Shown: positions 18,259-27,389, counted from the first letter of the stretch. The stretch is DNA of 64,000 nucleotides from Dokdonella_A sp040005635 (GCA_040005635.1 JBDTYM010000004.1:1-64000); one strand, 5' to 3'. Translations and numbers: made by a program. Notes: generated by a model not told the origin, from the sequence alone.

Positions 18259-18283
18259 GGGCCCGCTTGCGGGCCCTTTTTTT
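18259..18283 (+). terminator. Rho-independent terminator after the PsiF-repeat gene
   Basis: GGGCCCGC and GCGGGCCC form an eight-base stem with a minimal loop, followed directly by a run of seven T. It lies 30 bases after the stop at 18229 and separates this gene from the converging iminopeptidase gene. Confidence 0.92.
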
Positions 18284-18304
18284 CCAGCCGTTCCTTTCAG
18301 CTTT

Positions 18305-19258
18305 TCAGCGAAATCGATCGGTCGCTTCGATCAACTCGTGCGTGATGCCGGGCTCGAGTGCCGAATGGCCGGCATCGGCAACGATGCGCAAATCGGCTTC
18401 CGGCCATGCGCGATGCAGATCCCAGGCGCTGCGCGCCGGGCAGACCACGTCGTAACGCCCTTGCACGATCACAGCCGGAATCTGGCGCAGCCGGTACGCG
18501 TCGCGCAGCAACTGGTCATCCGCATCGAAGAAGCCGCCATTGACGAAGTAGTGGCACTCGATGCGCGCAAACGCGAGCGCAAATTCGTCCTCGCTGCTCG
18601 ACGCGATATGCGCCGGATCCTGATACAGGAAGCTCGTCGCGCCTTCCCAGATCGACCATGCGCGCGCGGCGGCGACCCGCACGTCCGCATCCGTGCTGGT
18701 GAGGCGCCGGTGATACGCACTCATCAGATCGCCGTGCTCGGCTGGCGGGATCGGCTTCAGGTATTGCTCCCACGCATCCGGAAACAAGGCATCGCAGCCC
18801 TTCTGGTAAAACCATTCCAGTTCCCAGCGGCGCAGCATGAAGATGCCACGCAGCACCAACTCGCTGATGCGCTCGGCATGGGTTTGTGCATAGGCGAGTG
18901 CTAGCGTCGAACCCCAGGAACCACCGAACACCTGCCAGCGCTCGATGCCGAGCCGCTCGCGCAAGCGCTCGATGTCGGCGACCAGATGCCAGGTCGTGTT
19001 GTCAGTCAGCTCCGCATGCGGCGTCGAACGCCCACAGCCGCGCTGGTCGAACAGTACGATGCGGTAGTGCTGCGGATCGAAGAAGCGACGCGACTTCGCA
19101 TTGCAGCCAGCGCCCGGGCCACCATGCAGGAAAACCACCGGCTTGCCGCGCGGATTGCCGCACTGTTCGTAGTAGATCTTGTGCAGCGGGGAGGCTTGCA
19201 GGTAGCCCGAGTCGAACGGTTCGATGTCCGGATACAGCGTGCGGCGTGCGTTGGTCAT
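18305..19258 (-). CDS. pip: Proline iminopeptidase
   Basis: Cytoplasmic alpha/beta hydrolase that removes N-terminal proline from peptides; 317 residues, the normal size. The oxyanion-hole motif is FLHGGPGAGCN, the nucleophile Ser114 lies in FGGSWGSTLAL, the acidic residue in QGRYDVVCPAR and the catalytic His in ADAGHSALEPG. The N-terminal MTNARRTLYPDIEPFDSGYL is typical of bacterial Pip. The nearest gene on its strand is tRNA-Pro upstream. Identification is secure. Confidence 0.95.
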   Translation of the reverse strand: MTNARRTLYPDIEPFDSGYLQASPLHKIYYEQCGNPRGKPVVFLHGGPGAGCNAKSRRFFDPQHYRIVLFDQRGCGRSTPHAELTDNTTWHLVADIERLRERLGIERWQVFGGSWGSTLALAYAQTHAERISELVLRGIFMLRRWELEWFYQKGCDALFPDAWEQYLKPIPPAEHGDLMSAYHRRLTSTDADVRVAAARAWSIWEGATSFLYQDPAHIASSSEDEFALAFARIECHYFVNGGFFDADDQLLRDAYRLRQIPAVIVQGRYDVVCPARSAWDLHRAWPEADLRIVADAGHSALEPGITHELIEATDRFR

Positions 19259-19415
19259 GCAGTTCTTCGATCGCGGCAGCCAGTTCTCGCTGGGCGAGAG
19301 CCGCCTTTAGTTGAAAAGTGCGGCCACGGACGGCCACTCTGACGGCTGCCATCGCGCGCGATGCGAGCATCGTCGGCGATCGGCCCACAGCGCGGATGGA
19401 TCCGCGCAAAAGCAA

Positions 19416-19492
19416 TGGTCGGGGCGGCGGGATTCGAACCCACGACCCCCTGCCCCCCAGGCAGGTGCGCTACCAGGCTGCGCTACGCCCCG
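19416..19492 (-). tRNA. tRNA-Pro (anticodon GGG)
   Basis: A 77-base cloverleaf read on the minus strand. The acceptor stem is CGGGGCG/CGCCCCG, the D-arm has AGCGCAGCCTGGTAGCGC, the anticodon stem CCTGC/GCAGG encloses the loop CTGGGGG with anticodon GGG, and the T-arm reads GGGTTCGAATCCC. CCA is encoded. It decodes CCC (and CCU by wobble). Confidence 0.97.
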
Positions 19493-19520
19493 ACATATTG
19501 CAGAAATCGAGAGGGCGCGG

Positions 19521-19529
19521 AGTGTAGCA
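19521..19529 (-). promoter_or_regulatory. Extended -10 promoter element of tRNA-Pro
   Basis: On the minus strand TGCTACACT forms an extended -10 (TGnTAcacT) about 28 bases upstream of the tRNA 5' end, followed by a GC-rich discriminator (CCGCGCC) typical of stringently controlled stable-RNA promoters. No good -35 is seen. Confidence 0.6.
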
Positions 19530-19566
19530 GTTCTTCCGCCGGCGGCGAATGCGCCGGACGCGCTAC

Positions 19567-19923
19567 TCAGCGCCGCAAGATCTGCAGCACTTCTTCCAGC
19601 TCCTGCCGCACCTGCCGCACGATCTGGTTCGAGATCGTCGACTCGGCCTTGGCCTGCGTGCCTTCGAGGCGCTGGCGTGCACCGGTAATTGTGAACCCCT
19701 GGTCGTACAGGAGCGAGCGGATCTGACGGATCATCAACACGTCATGACGCTGGTAGTAGCGGCGGTTGCCGCGACGCTTGACCGGCTTGAGGTTCGGGAA
19801 CTCCTGCTCCCAATAGCGCAGCACATGCGGCTTCACGCCACACAGCTCGCTGACCTCCCCAATCGTGAAATAGCGTTTGGCCGGTATGACCGGCAGTTCG
19901 CTATTACTGCCCTGATCCAGCAT
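19567..19923 (-). CDS. MerR-family transcriptional regulator downstream of ihfA
   Basis: Small DNA-binding protein of 118 residues. The winged-helix region is KRYFTIGEVSELCGVKPHVL followed by RYWEQEFPNLKPVKRRGNRR, then a dimerisation coiled coil ending EELEEVLQILRR-like. The short C-terminus has no effector domain or cysteine metal site, so it is not a metal sensor. Its start overlaps the end of ihfA by 20 bases and it closes the thrS-to-merR operon, an arrangement common in gammaproteobacteria; the targets are unknown. Confidence 0.92.
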   Translation of the reverse strand: MLDQGSNSELPVIPAKRYFTIGEVSELCGVKPHVLRYWEQEFPNLKPVKRRGNRRYYQRHDVLMIRQIRSLLYDQGFTITGARQRLEGTQAKAESTISNQIVRQVRQELEEVLQILRR

Positions 19924-20203
19924 AGGCTTCGACCCGGACCTTCAGTTTCTGGCCCGGGCGGAACGTCACCACTCGCCGTGCGGAGATAGGAATCTCCTCA
20001 CCGGTTTTTGGGTTACGCCCAGGACGCTGATTCTTGAAACGCAGATCGAAGTTGCCGAAACCCGACAGCTTCACCTGCTCCCCTTTTTCAAGCGCATCGC
20101 GCACGACTTCGAAGAACGCGTCGACGAATTCCTTGGCTTCGCGCTTGTTGAGACCGACGTCCAGAAACAGACGCTCGGCCATCTCCGCCTTCGTCAGCGC
20201 CAT
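19904..20203 (-). CDS. ihfA: Integration host factor subunit alpha
   Basis: Nucleoid protein that bends DNA as a heterodimer with IhfB. The protein has 99 residues, as expected. It starts MALTKAEMAERLFLDVGLNK and carries the DNA-binding arm GRNPKTGEEIPISARRVVTF with the minor-groove-intercalating proline of the P-K-T-G-E/I-P region. The ATG at 20203 is preferred to a longer in-frame extension to 20275 because it matches the family start and lies next to the pheT stop (20205). Position between pheT and a merR gene is canonical. Confidence 0.97.
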   Translation of the reverse strand: MALTKAEMAERLFLDVGLNKREAKEFVDAFFEVVRDALEKGEQVKLSGFGNFDLRFKNQRPGRNPKTGEEIPISARRVVTFRPGQKLKVRVEAYAGSGQ

Positions 20204-20204
20204 C

Positions 20205-22586
20205 CTACCCTCGCAGCTTTGCTTTGCAACCGGCTTGCAATGCGGCGACCGCCAGACCCATGCAACGATCCGCATCTTGATCTGTAAGCGTGCGGTAACG
20301 GTCCTGCAAAATCAAGCCCATAGCGAGACTTTTGATGCCCGTTCCTAGGTTTCCTCCAGCATACCGGTCGAACAGCACGATGTCCGCCAGGGTTTCGCCA
20401 ACCGCATCGCGAATTGCCCTTTCGACCTGTGCATAGGGCACCTCGTCCGGCAGCTCGAACGACAGATCGCGCCGCACCGACGGGTAGCGCGAAACCGGCT
20501 CGGCCTTCGGCAAGGCGCGCGGCGCGATCGCCTCGACATCGAGTTCGAACGCGAAGACGTCGCCATCGAGATCGAGGGCTTTCGCCAGCTCCGGATGCAG
20601 CGCGCCGAGATAGCCGACGCGATGCCCTGCACGCACGAATTCAGCGCTCTGGCCCGGATGCAACCACGGCTGCCTCGTCGGCTCACTGTGGAACTCGTGC
20701 GCCGCGTTGGTCAGCGCGAACAGCGATTCGACGTCACCCTTGAGGTCGAAGAAATCCAGCGCGCGCGATGTCTCGCCCCATTGTTCGGCCAGTGCGCTGC
20801 CGCTGGCGACGCCGGCAATGCGCAGTGTTTCAAGCGGCCCATCGGCGCTCGCGCGAAACACATTGCCGACTTCGAAAAGACGCACACGCGCCTGCTGACG
20901 ACGCTGGTTGGCGGCGAGCACGGCGACCAGTCCGGGCAGCAACGAGGTCCGCATGACACCGAGGTCAGCCGACAACGGATTCGACAGCGCGATGGCGTTT
21001 TCGTCGAGCTTCCAGGTGGCCAGCGTATCGCCGGCAAGGAACGCATAGCAGATGGCTTCGACGTAATCGCGCGACACCAGTTGCGCGCGCAGGCGGTCGA
21101 TACCGACGATGCCCTCCGGCACCATCGGTGCGCGCAGATCGCCGCGCGGCAAACGCGTAGGCACGCGCTCGTAGCCATACACGCGCACGACTTCCTCGAT
21201 CAGGTCCTCCTCGATCGCGAGATCGAAGCGCCAGCCCGGCGGCGTCGCCCGCCAACCTTCGGCGCTGCGTTCGACCACGAGTCCGAGCGCGACGAGGATG
21301 CGTTCGACTTCGGCATCGTCAATCCTCAGATCGAGCAGGCGCGCCAGGCGTGACCGGCGCAGCGTCACCGGCAGGCGCACCGGCAGGTCGTCCGCGCGCA
21401 ACGCCTCCGTGCCGGGTCCGGCCTTGCCGCCGGCGATTTCGATCAGCAGAGCGCTGGCTCGTTCGAGCGCAAGGCGCGGCAGTTCCGGATCGACGCCACG
21501 CTCAAAACGGTGCGAGGCATCGGTATGCAGGCCGAGCTTGCGCGCGCGACCCATGATCGCGGCCGGCGCGAAGTGGGCGCTTTCGAGAAACACGTTGCGC
21601 GTCGCGTTGGTCACGCGCGAGTCGTGGCCCCCCATCAGACCGGCTAGGGCGAGCGGTCCGCGAGTGTCGGCAATCAACAGGAACTCGGGATCGAGCTTCG
21701 CCTCGCTGCCATCAAGCAGTTTCAGCACTTCGCCTGCGCGGGCCCGGCGCACGACGATCGGCCCGTTGTCGAGTTTGTCGTCGTCGAACGCATGCAGCGG
21801 TTGGCCGAGCTCCAGCATCACATAGTTCGTCACGTCGACGATCGCGCTGATCGGACGCACGCCACTGCGGCGCAGACGCTCGGTCATCCACAGCGGCGTC
21901 GGCGCGGACGCATCGATGCCTTCGATCACGCGACCGAGATAGCGCGGGCAGTCTGCACCGGCGTCGAGCGTGACCGAACGTGCAAGGGAGCTCGTTACCG
22001 GCACGGCCTTTGCGGCGGGTGGATGAAAAACGCTGTCGAGCAAGGCGGCGGTGTCACGCGCGAGACCCTGCACGCTGAGGCAGTCCGGCCGGTTCGGCGT
22101 CAGCTTGATCTCGATGCTTGCGTCGGGCAGCCCAAGGTACGCAGCGAGCGGATTGCCGACCGGGGCATCGGGCGGCAGTTCCATCAGCCCGGAGGCATCG
22201 GCGTCGATACCGAGTTCCTTCGCCGAGCACAGCATGCCGTTCGACTCGACGCCGCGCAGCGCAGCCTTCTTGATGGCGGTTCCATTCGGCAGGACCGTGC
22301 CGATCGTCGCCAAGGGCGCCTTCAGTCCGAGACGGGCATTCGGTGCGCCGCAGACGATTGTCAGGACCGCAGTATCACCAGCCGCAACTTGGCAGACGCG
22401 CAGCTTGTCGGCATTCGGGTGCGGCTCGCAGCCGACGATTTCGCCGACGACGACGCCGTCGAGCGCGGCACCGAGCGCTTCGACGCCTTCGACTTCGAGG
22501 CCAGCCATCGTCAAACGATGCATCAGGGCGTCACGATCGACCGCGATGTCGACCAGTTCGCGCAGCCAGTTTTCGGAGAATTTCAT
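20205..22586 (-). CDS. pheT: Phenylalanine-tRNA ligase beta subunit
   Basis: Large subunit of the heterotetrameric synthetase that charges tRNA-Phe; 793 residues, full length. It begins MKFSENWLRELVDIAVDRD, followed by the OB-fold tRNA-binding domain (HPNADKLRVCQVAAGD), the B3/B4 editing domain (LTPNRPDCLSVQGLARD), B5, the inactive catalytic-like module and the C-terminal ferredoxin-like anticodon-binding domain (AEPVSRYPSVRRDLSFELPD). The start at ATG 22586 agrees with homologues; 26 extra residues are open upstream through a REP-like repeat. It lies 107 bases behind pheS. Confidence 0.97.
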   Translation of the reverse strand: MKFSENWLRELVDIAVDRDALMHRLTMAGLEVEGVEALGAALDGVVVGEIVGCEPHPNADKLRVCQVAAGDTAVLTIVCGAPNARLGLKAPLATIGTVLPNGTAIKKAALRGVESNGMLCSAKELGIDADASGLMELPPDAPVGNPLAAYLGLPDASIEIKLTPNRPDCLSVQGLARDTAALLDSVFHPPAAKAVPVTSSLARSVTLDAGADCPRYLGRVIEGIDASAPTPLWMTERLRRSGVRPISAIVDVTNYVMLELGQPLHAFDDDKLDNGPIVVRRARAGEVLKLLDGSEAKLDPEFLLIADTRGPLALAGLMGGHDSRVTNATRNVFLESAHFAPAAIMGRARKLGLHTDASHRFERGVDPELPRLALERASALLIEIAGGKAGPGTEALRADDLPVRLPVTLRRSRLARLLDLRIDDAEVERILVALGLVVERSAEGWRATPPGWRFDLAIEEDLIEEVVRVYGYERVPTRLPRGDLRAPMVPEGIVGIDRLRAQLVSRDYVEAICYAFLAGDTLATWKLDENAIALSNPLSADLGVMRTSLLPGLVAVLAANQRRQQARVRLFEVGNVFRASADGPLETLRIAGVASGSALAEQWGETSRALDFFDLKGDVESLFALTNAAHEFHSEPTRQPWLHPGQSAEFVRAGHRVGYLGALHPELAKALDLDGDVFAFELDVEAIAPRALPKAEPVSRYPSVRRDLSFELPDEVPYAQVERAIRDAVGETLADIVLFDRYAGGNLGTGIKSLAMGLILQDRYRTLTDQDADRCMGLAVAALQAGCKAKLRG

Positions 22587-22610
22587 GGTGTATCCATTCC
22601 TTCGCTCATC

Positions 22611-22679
22611 ATTCCGGCGAAAGCCGGAATCCCTTTGCATCTGGCAACGCCATAAGACTGGCACCCGGCGTTCGCCGGG
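22611..22679. repeat. Pair of REP-like palindromes between pheS and pheT
   Basis: Two palindromic units in the 107-base gap: attccggc/gccggaat with a GAAA loop (22611-22630) and cccggc/gccggg (22664-22679). Flanking ATCATTCC and GGGATGACGA make them look like the common CATTCC...GGAATCC extragenic palindrome also found at 39143. They may stabilise or separate the pheS and pheT transcripts. Confidence 0.75.
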
Positions 22680-22693
22680 ATGACGAATCCAAG

Positions 22694-23686
<993 letters not shown>

Positions 23687-23777
23687 CGCTGATTCCGCTG
23701 TGACACGGGAAGATTTCGCAAAAACGATCGTGCTGGTCGTCCAACCCGTCGGCTAAAGCCAAACATCAAAACGAAAA

Positions 23778-23875
23778 CGGGGAGGAAGCCAAGCCTCCTC
23801 CCCGCGTGCTTCCCGATTTGCGATACCCGCCGAGGCGAATTCGAGAATTGGGAAAGTGCGGCCAAGAATGGCCGC
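23778..23875 (-). promoter_or_regulatory. Terminator/attenuator-like hairpins between rplT and pheS
   Basis: Reading on the minus strand, GCGGCCA/TGGCCGC (23858-23875) forms a seven-base stem 36 bases after rplT. A second stem with nine-base arms (23778-23786 with 23796-23804, cggggagga/tcctccccg) is followed by a U-rich stretch TTTTCGTTTTG. This is the position of the pheM attenuator in enterobacteria. No Phe-rich leader peptide ahead of the terminator hairpin could be found, so partial termination is the safer reading. Confidence 0.65.
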
Positions 23876-23910
23876 TTCCTGATCGTCGCGTTCAAGGATG
23901 AACGCAGAAA

Positions 23911-24270
23911 CTATGCCGCCAGGCTGGCCTTGGCTTTTTCCGCGAGCGCACCGAACGCCTTGATGTCGTGCACGGCGATATCCGCCAGCACCTTGCGATC
24001 GAGCGTGATCTCGGCCTTCTTGAGACCGTTCATCAGGCGGCTGTAGGACAGTCCGAACTGACGCGCAGCCGCATTGATGCGGACGATCCACAGCGCGCGG
24101 AAATTGCGCTTCTTCTGCTTGCGGCCGATATAGGCGTACTGGTGCGCCTTGGTAACGGCCTGCTTGGCGACGCGGAATACCTTGCGGCGCGCGTTGTAGT
24201 AACCCTTGGCCTTGCCGAGGATTTTCTTGTGCCGACGGTGGGCGATGACGCCACGTTTGACTCGTGCCAT
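23911..24270 (-). CDS. rplT: 50S ribosomal protein L20
   Basis: Early-binding large-subunit protein that contacts 23S rRNA; 119 residues. The sequence MARVKRGVIAHRRHKKILGK and KGYYNARRKVFRVAKQAVTK is the classic basic N-terminal extension, and YSRLMNGLKKAEITLDRKVL the globular part. In many bacteria L20 represses translation of the infC-rpmI-rplT messenger. It follows rpmI by 12 bases. Confidence 0.98.
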   Translation of the reverse strand: MARVKRGVIAHRRHKKILGKAKGYYNARRKVFRVAKQAVTKAHQYAYIGRKQKKRNFRALWIVRINAAARQFGLSYSRLMNGLKKAEITLDRKVLADIAVHDIKAFGALAEKAKASLAA

Positions 24271-24282
24271 GTCTCGTCCTCC

Positions 24283-24480
24283 TTATGCGTACGGCAACAT
24301 GCGGGCGACGCGACCAGCGTCTTCCTTGCGCACGTGGTTGGTGGCACGCAGACCACGCTTACGCTTGGTCGACTTCTTGGTGAGGATGTGGCTCTTGAAC
24401 GCGTGGCCGCACTTGAACTTGCCGGACGCGGTCTTGCGGAACCGCTTTGCAGCGGCCCGGTTGGTTTTCATCTTGGGCAT
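24283..24480 (-). CDS. rpmI: 50S ribosomal protein L35
   Basis: Small basic ribosomal protein of 65 residues beginning MPKMKTNRAAAKRFRKTASG, with the conserved KRGLRATNHVRKEDAGRVAR tail. It lies between infC and rplT in the usual order, but 260 bases behind infC, an unusually long gap for this operon. Confidence 0.98.
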   Translation of the reverse strand: MPKMKTNRAAAKRFRKTASGKFKCGHAFKSHILTKKSTKRKRGLRATNHVRKEDAGRVARMLPYA

Positions 24481-24740
24481 GACGCTTTCCTTTGGTTTGT
24501 CTTCGTTACTGGCGCGAGCGGCGGCGAACCGCGCTTTCCATCCTGCTCGTTCCGGCTTGTGTGGCCCTCGAGGGGCCGGCTCCTGCTCTTACAACGCCCT
24601 CTCCCGCTGGAACTCCAGCGAGAAAGGTATTGCTCAACTCCCTCTGCCCCGGCGGCTTTTCCGTTGGGGGAGAGGGGAAGTCGGTGCCGTGCGGCTTCTC
24701 CTTCGGGAGAGGACATCACGACGTGACGCTTGGATTTCTA
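24481..24740. other. Repeat-like insertion between infC and rpmI
   Basis: A 260-base non-coding stretch in a normally tight operon. It contains several copies or half-copies of CCCTCTCCC/GGGAGAGG-type motifs in both orientations (around 24598-24606, 24640-24675 and 24700-24715) and a near-palindrome ggccctcgaggggcc at about 24563. Such elements are common dispersed repeats in Xanthomonadales. No gene is visible. Confidence 0.55.
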
Positions 24741-25265
24741 TCAAGTCTTCTTCTTGGGGGCGATCATCATGACCATCAAACGCCCTTCCATCCTGGGGTA
24801 CTGCTCGATCACCGCTTCCTCGGTGATGTCCGCCGCGATCTTCTTGACCATCGCGTCGCCAAGCTCCTGATGCGCCATCTCGCGACCGCGGAAGCGGATC
24901 GTGATCTTGACCTTGTCTCCCTCCTCCAGGAACCGTCGCAGATTGCGCATCTTGATCGCGTAATCGCCGATGTCGGTGGTCGGGCGGAACTTCAGTTCCT
25001 TGATTTCGACCTGCTTCTGCTTCTTCTTCGCTGCGTGCGCCTTTTTCTGCGCGTCGAACTTGAACTTGCCGAAATCCATGATCCGGCACACCGGCGGATC
25101 GCCGTTAGGCTGGATTTCGACCAGATCGAGGCCGACCTCTTGCGCCATGGCCAGCGCCTCATCGCGGGACAGGATGCCGACCTGTTCTCCTTCGGCGCCA
25201 ATCACGCGTACTCGCGGGACGCGAATTTCCAGGTTCCTGCGGTTCGCTTTGTTGTCGGTGGCGAT
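24741..25265 (-). CDS. infC: Translation initiation factor IF-3, with an ATC start codon
   Basis: Binds the 30S subunit, prevents premature 50S joining and proofreads start-codon pairing. The protein is 174 residues from the proposed start. The N-domain has IRVPRVRVIGAEGEQVGILS, and the C-domain has VKITIRFRGREMAHQELG and the family end. No ATG lies near the expected start. A strong ribosome-binding site GGAGG (about 25274-25278) is eight bases before ATC at 25265, giving I/M-A-T-D-N-K. A TTG at 25280 lies inside the Shine-Dalgarno and is unlikely. Non-canonical AUU/AUC/AUA starts are a known hallmark of infC, which IF-3 uses to repress its own synthesis. Confidence 0.93.
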   Translation of the reverse strand: MATDNKANRRNLEIRVPRVRVIGAEGEQVGILSRDEALAMAQEVGLDLVEIQPNGDPPVCRIMDFGKFKFDAQKKAHAAKKKQKQVEIKELKFRPTTDIGDYAIKMRNLRRFLEEGDKVKITIRFRGREMAHQELGDAMVKKIAADITEEAVIEQYPRMEGRLMVMMIAPKKKT

Positions 25266-25307
25266 ACTTCGATCCTCCAAGGATAAATGTTCCCGCGCGC
25301 GCCAGGG

Positions 25308-27212
25308 TCAGGTCCTTGCGCTCTCGGATTTGAGGCGTTCCGCGAAGCTTGCAATGGGCATCGAACCCAGGTCTTCGCCGGCGCGCGTACGCACGGCAAC
25401 GGCTCCCGCATCCTTTTCCCGGTCGCCAACGACCAGTAGATAGGGAACCTTGTCCAACGTGTGTTCGCGGATTTTATAGCCGATCTTCTCATTTCGCAAA
25501 TCGGCCTCCACCCGGAAACCTTGCGCGACAAGGGTTTGCGTGACTTCGCCCACAAAATCGCCCTGGGCGTCGGTGATGTTCATCACGACGGCCTGGACCG
25601 GGGCCAGCCAGGCCGGGAACGCGCCGGCATGGTGCTCGATCAGGATACCAATGAAGCGTTCCATCGAGCCGACGATGGCCCGGTGCAGCATGACCGGATG
25701 GCGCCGCTGGCTGTGTTCGTCGACGTATTCGGCGCCAAGGCGCTCGGTCATCATGAAATCGACCTGCATCGTTCCGAGCTGCCACGAACGCCCGATCGAG
25801 TCCTTCAGGTGGTACTCGATCTTCGGTCCGTAGAACGCCCCCTCGCCTGGCAGTTCCTGCCATTCCACGCCGCAGGCGCGCAGGGCCGAGCGCAAGGCGT
25901 TCTCGGCCTTGTCCCAGGTCGCGTCGGTGCCGAGGCGCGGCTCCGGCCGCAGCGCGATCTTGATCTGGATGTCGTCGAAGCCGAAGTCGGAATAGACCTT
26001 CAGCGCCTGCCGGTGGAACGCCGTCACCTCGGCCTCGATCTGATTTTCGGTGCAGAAGATGTGGCCATCGTCCTGGGTGAACGCGCGCACGCGCATGATG
26101 CCGTGCAGCGCACCGGACGGCTCGTTGCGATGGCAGCCACCGAATTCGCCGTAGCGGATCGGCAGATCACGGTAGCTGTGCAGGCGGCTGTTGAAGATCT
26201 GGATATGGCCCGGACAGTTCATCGGCTTCAGCGCGTAGGTGCGCTTTTCCGACTCGGTGAAGAACATGTTCTCGTGGTAGTTGTCCCAGTGGCCGGACTT
26301 CTTCCACAGGCTGACATCCATGATCTGCGGGCCGCGCACTTCCCGATAGCCGCTGTCGGTATAGACCTTGCGCACGTACTGCTCGACTGCCTGCCAGATC
26401 GCCCAGCCGCGCGGATGCCAGAACACCATGCCCGGCGCCTCTTCCTGCATGTGAAACAGGTCGAGTTGCTTGCCGAGCTTGCGGTGGTCGCGCTTCTCCG
26501 CCTCTTCGATGCGCAGGATGTAGGCGTCGAGCTGCTTCTTGTCGGCCCAGGCAGTGCCGTAGATGCGCTGCAACTGCTCGTTCTTGGCATCGCCGCGCCA
26601 GTAGGCGCCGGAAATGCGGGTCAGTTTGAACGCCTTCAGGAAGCGCGTGTTCGGCACGTGCGGACCGCGGCACATGTCGACGTATTCCTCGTGGTAGTAG
26701 AGGCCCATCGCCTGTTCGTCGGGCATGTCCTCGATCAGGCGCAGCTTGTAGTCCTCGCCACGCGCCTTGAACACCTCGATGACTTCGGCGCGCGGCGTCA
26801 CCTTCTTGATGACATCGTAGTCCTTGTCGATCAGCTCGCGCATGCGCAGTTCGACGGCGGCGAGATCGTCGGGCGTAAACGGACGTTCGTACCAGATGTC
26901 GTAGTAGAAGCCATCGTCGATGACCGGCCCGATCACCATTTTCGCGGTCGGGAACAACTGCTTCACCGCATGGCCGACCAGATGCGCGGTGGAATGGCGG
27001 ATGATCTCGACGCCTTCCGGATCCTTCGGCGTGATGATGCGCAGGGACGCGTCATGGTCGATGCGATCGCTGGCATCGACGAGCTTGCCGTCGACCGCGC
27101 CGGCGACGGTGGCCTTGGCCAGGCCGGCACCGATCGAGGCGGCGACTTCGGCAACGGAAACGGGATGCTCGAACGGCTTCTTGCTGCCGTCCGGAAGAGT
27201 GATATTGATCAT
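25308..27212 (-). CDS. thrS: Threonine-tRNA ligase
   Basis: Charges tRNA-Thr; 634 residues in the full four-domain form. Domains in order: TGS (MINITLPDGSKKPFEHPVSV), the editing domain with HSTAHLVGHAVKQLFP and its HxxxH zinc-like signature plus the later CRGPHVPNTRF cysteine-histidine segment, the class II catalytic core (MNCPGHIQIF zinc cysteine, RMGEFGGCHRNEPSG-like motif 2, HRAIVGSMERFIGILIEH motif 3) and the anticodon-binding domain. ATG 27212 matches homologues. First gene of the thrS-infC-rpmI-rplT-pheST-ihfA-merR operon, behind a structured leader. Confidence 0.97.
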   Translation of the reverse strand: MINITLPDGSKKPFEHPVSVAEVAASIGAGLAKATVAGAVDGKLVDASDRIDHDASLRIITPKDPEGVEIIRHSTAHLVGHAVKQLFPTAKMVIGPVIDDGFYYDIWYERPFTPDDLAAVELRMRELIDKDYDVIKKVTPRAEVIEVFKARGEDYKLRLIEDMPDEQAMGLYYHEEYVDMCRGPHVPNTRFLKAFKLTRISGAYWRGDAKNEQLQRIYGTAWADKKQLDAYILRIEEAEKRDHRKLGKQLDLFHMQEEAPGMVFWHPRGWAIWQAVEQYVRKVYTDSGYREVRGPQIMDVSLWKKSGHWDNYHENMFFTESEKRTYALKPMNCPGHIQIFNSRLHSYRDLPIRYGEFGGCHRNEPSGALHGIMRVRAFTQDDGHIFCTENQIEAEVTAFHRQALKVYSDFGFDDIQIKIALRPEPRLGTDATWDKAENALRSALRACGVEWQELPGEGAFYGPKIEYHLKDSIGRSWQLGTMQVDFMMTERLGAEYVDEHSQRRHPVMLHRAIVGSMERFIGILIEHHAGAFPAWLAPVQAVVMNITDAQGDFVGEVTQTLVAQGFRVEADLRNEKIGYKIREHTLDKVPYLLVVGDREKDAGAVAVRTRAGEDLGSMPIASFAERLKSESART

Positions 27213-27235
27213 GGCAAAGGATTCTTGAGGGCAAC

Positions 27236-27256
27236 AAAAAGGGCGCAAAGCGCCCT
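27236..27256 (-). terminator. Terminator-type hairpin in the thrS leader
   Basis: On the minus strand AGGGCGC-TTT-GCGCCCT is followed by TTTTT, a compact intrinsic terminator that ends 24 bases before the thrS start codon. Because it lies inside the thrS leader, it would act as an attenuator rather than the end of another gene. Confidence 0.82.
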
Positions 27257-27282
27257 GATGGATGGCTTCGCGCGTACGGGAT

Positions 27283-27309
27283 TCAGTGTCGGAACGTTCG
27301 CGTGCTCAT
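27283..27309 (-). CDS. Possible thrS leader peptide (M-S-T-R-T-F-R-H)
   Basis: Eight-codon open frame ATG AGC ACG CGA ACG TTC CGA CAC TGA located between the thrS promoter and the terminator-type hairpin. Two of eight codons are ACG (Thr). A GAGGGTG sequence lies a suitable distance upstream. Thr codons fit a leader peptide of a threonine-responsive attenuator, but the frame is short and an alternative antiterminator pairing was not identified by eye. Confidence 0.4.
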   Translation of the reverse strand: MSTRTFRH

Positions 27310-27323
27310 GTCACACCCTCGAC

Positions 27324-27380
27324 CCGCGATTGTGCGCGGCCACCCGTGTCCGGCGTTCGCACCCGACGACCATCGGGTGC
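27324..27380 (-). promoter_or_regulatory. Two stem-loops at the 5' end of the thrS leader
   Basis: Stem 1, gcacccga/tcgggtgc (27359-27380), has eight pairs and a six-base loop that reads UGGUCG on the transcript and so contains GGU, a tRNA-Thr anticodon. Stem 2, ccgcg/cgcgg (27324-27339), has five pairs. Stem 1 starts about three bases after the predicted transcription start. In Escherichia coli, ThrRS represses its own mRNA by binding anticodon-like hairpins; a similar role here is only a hypothesis. Confidence 0.5.
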
Positions 27381-27389
27381 CTGCGGATA

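Noticed and set aside
23700..23910. A pheM-like leader peptide
   Set aside because: A Phe-containing frame exists only after the terminator-type stem and overlaps pheS, which does not fit attenuation.
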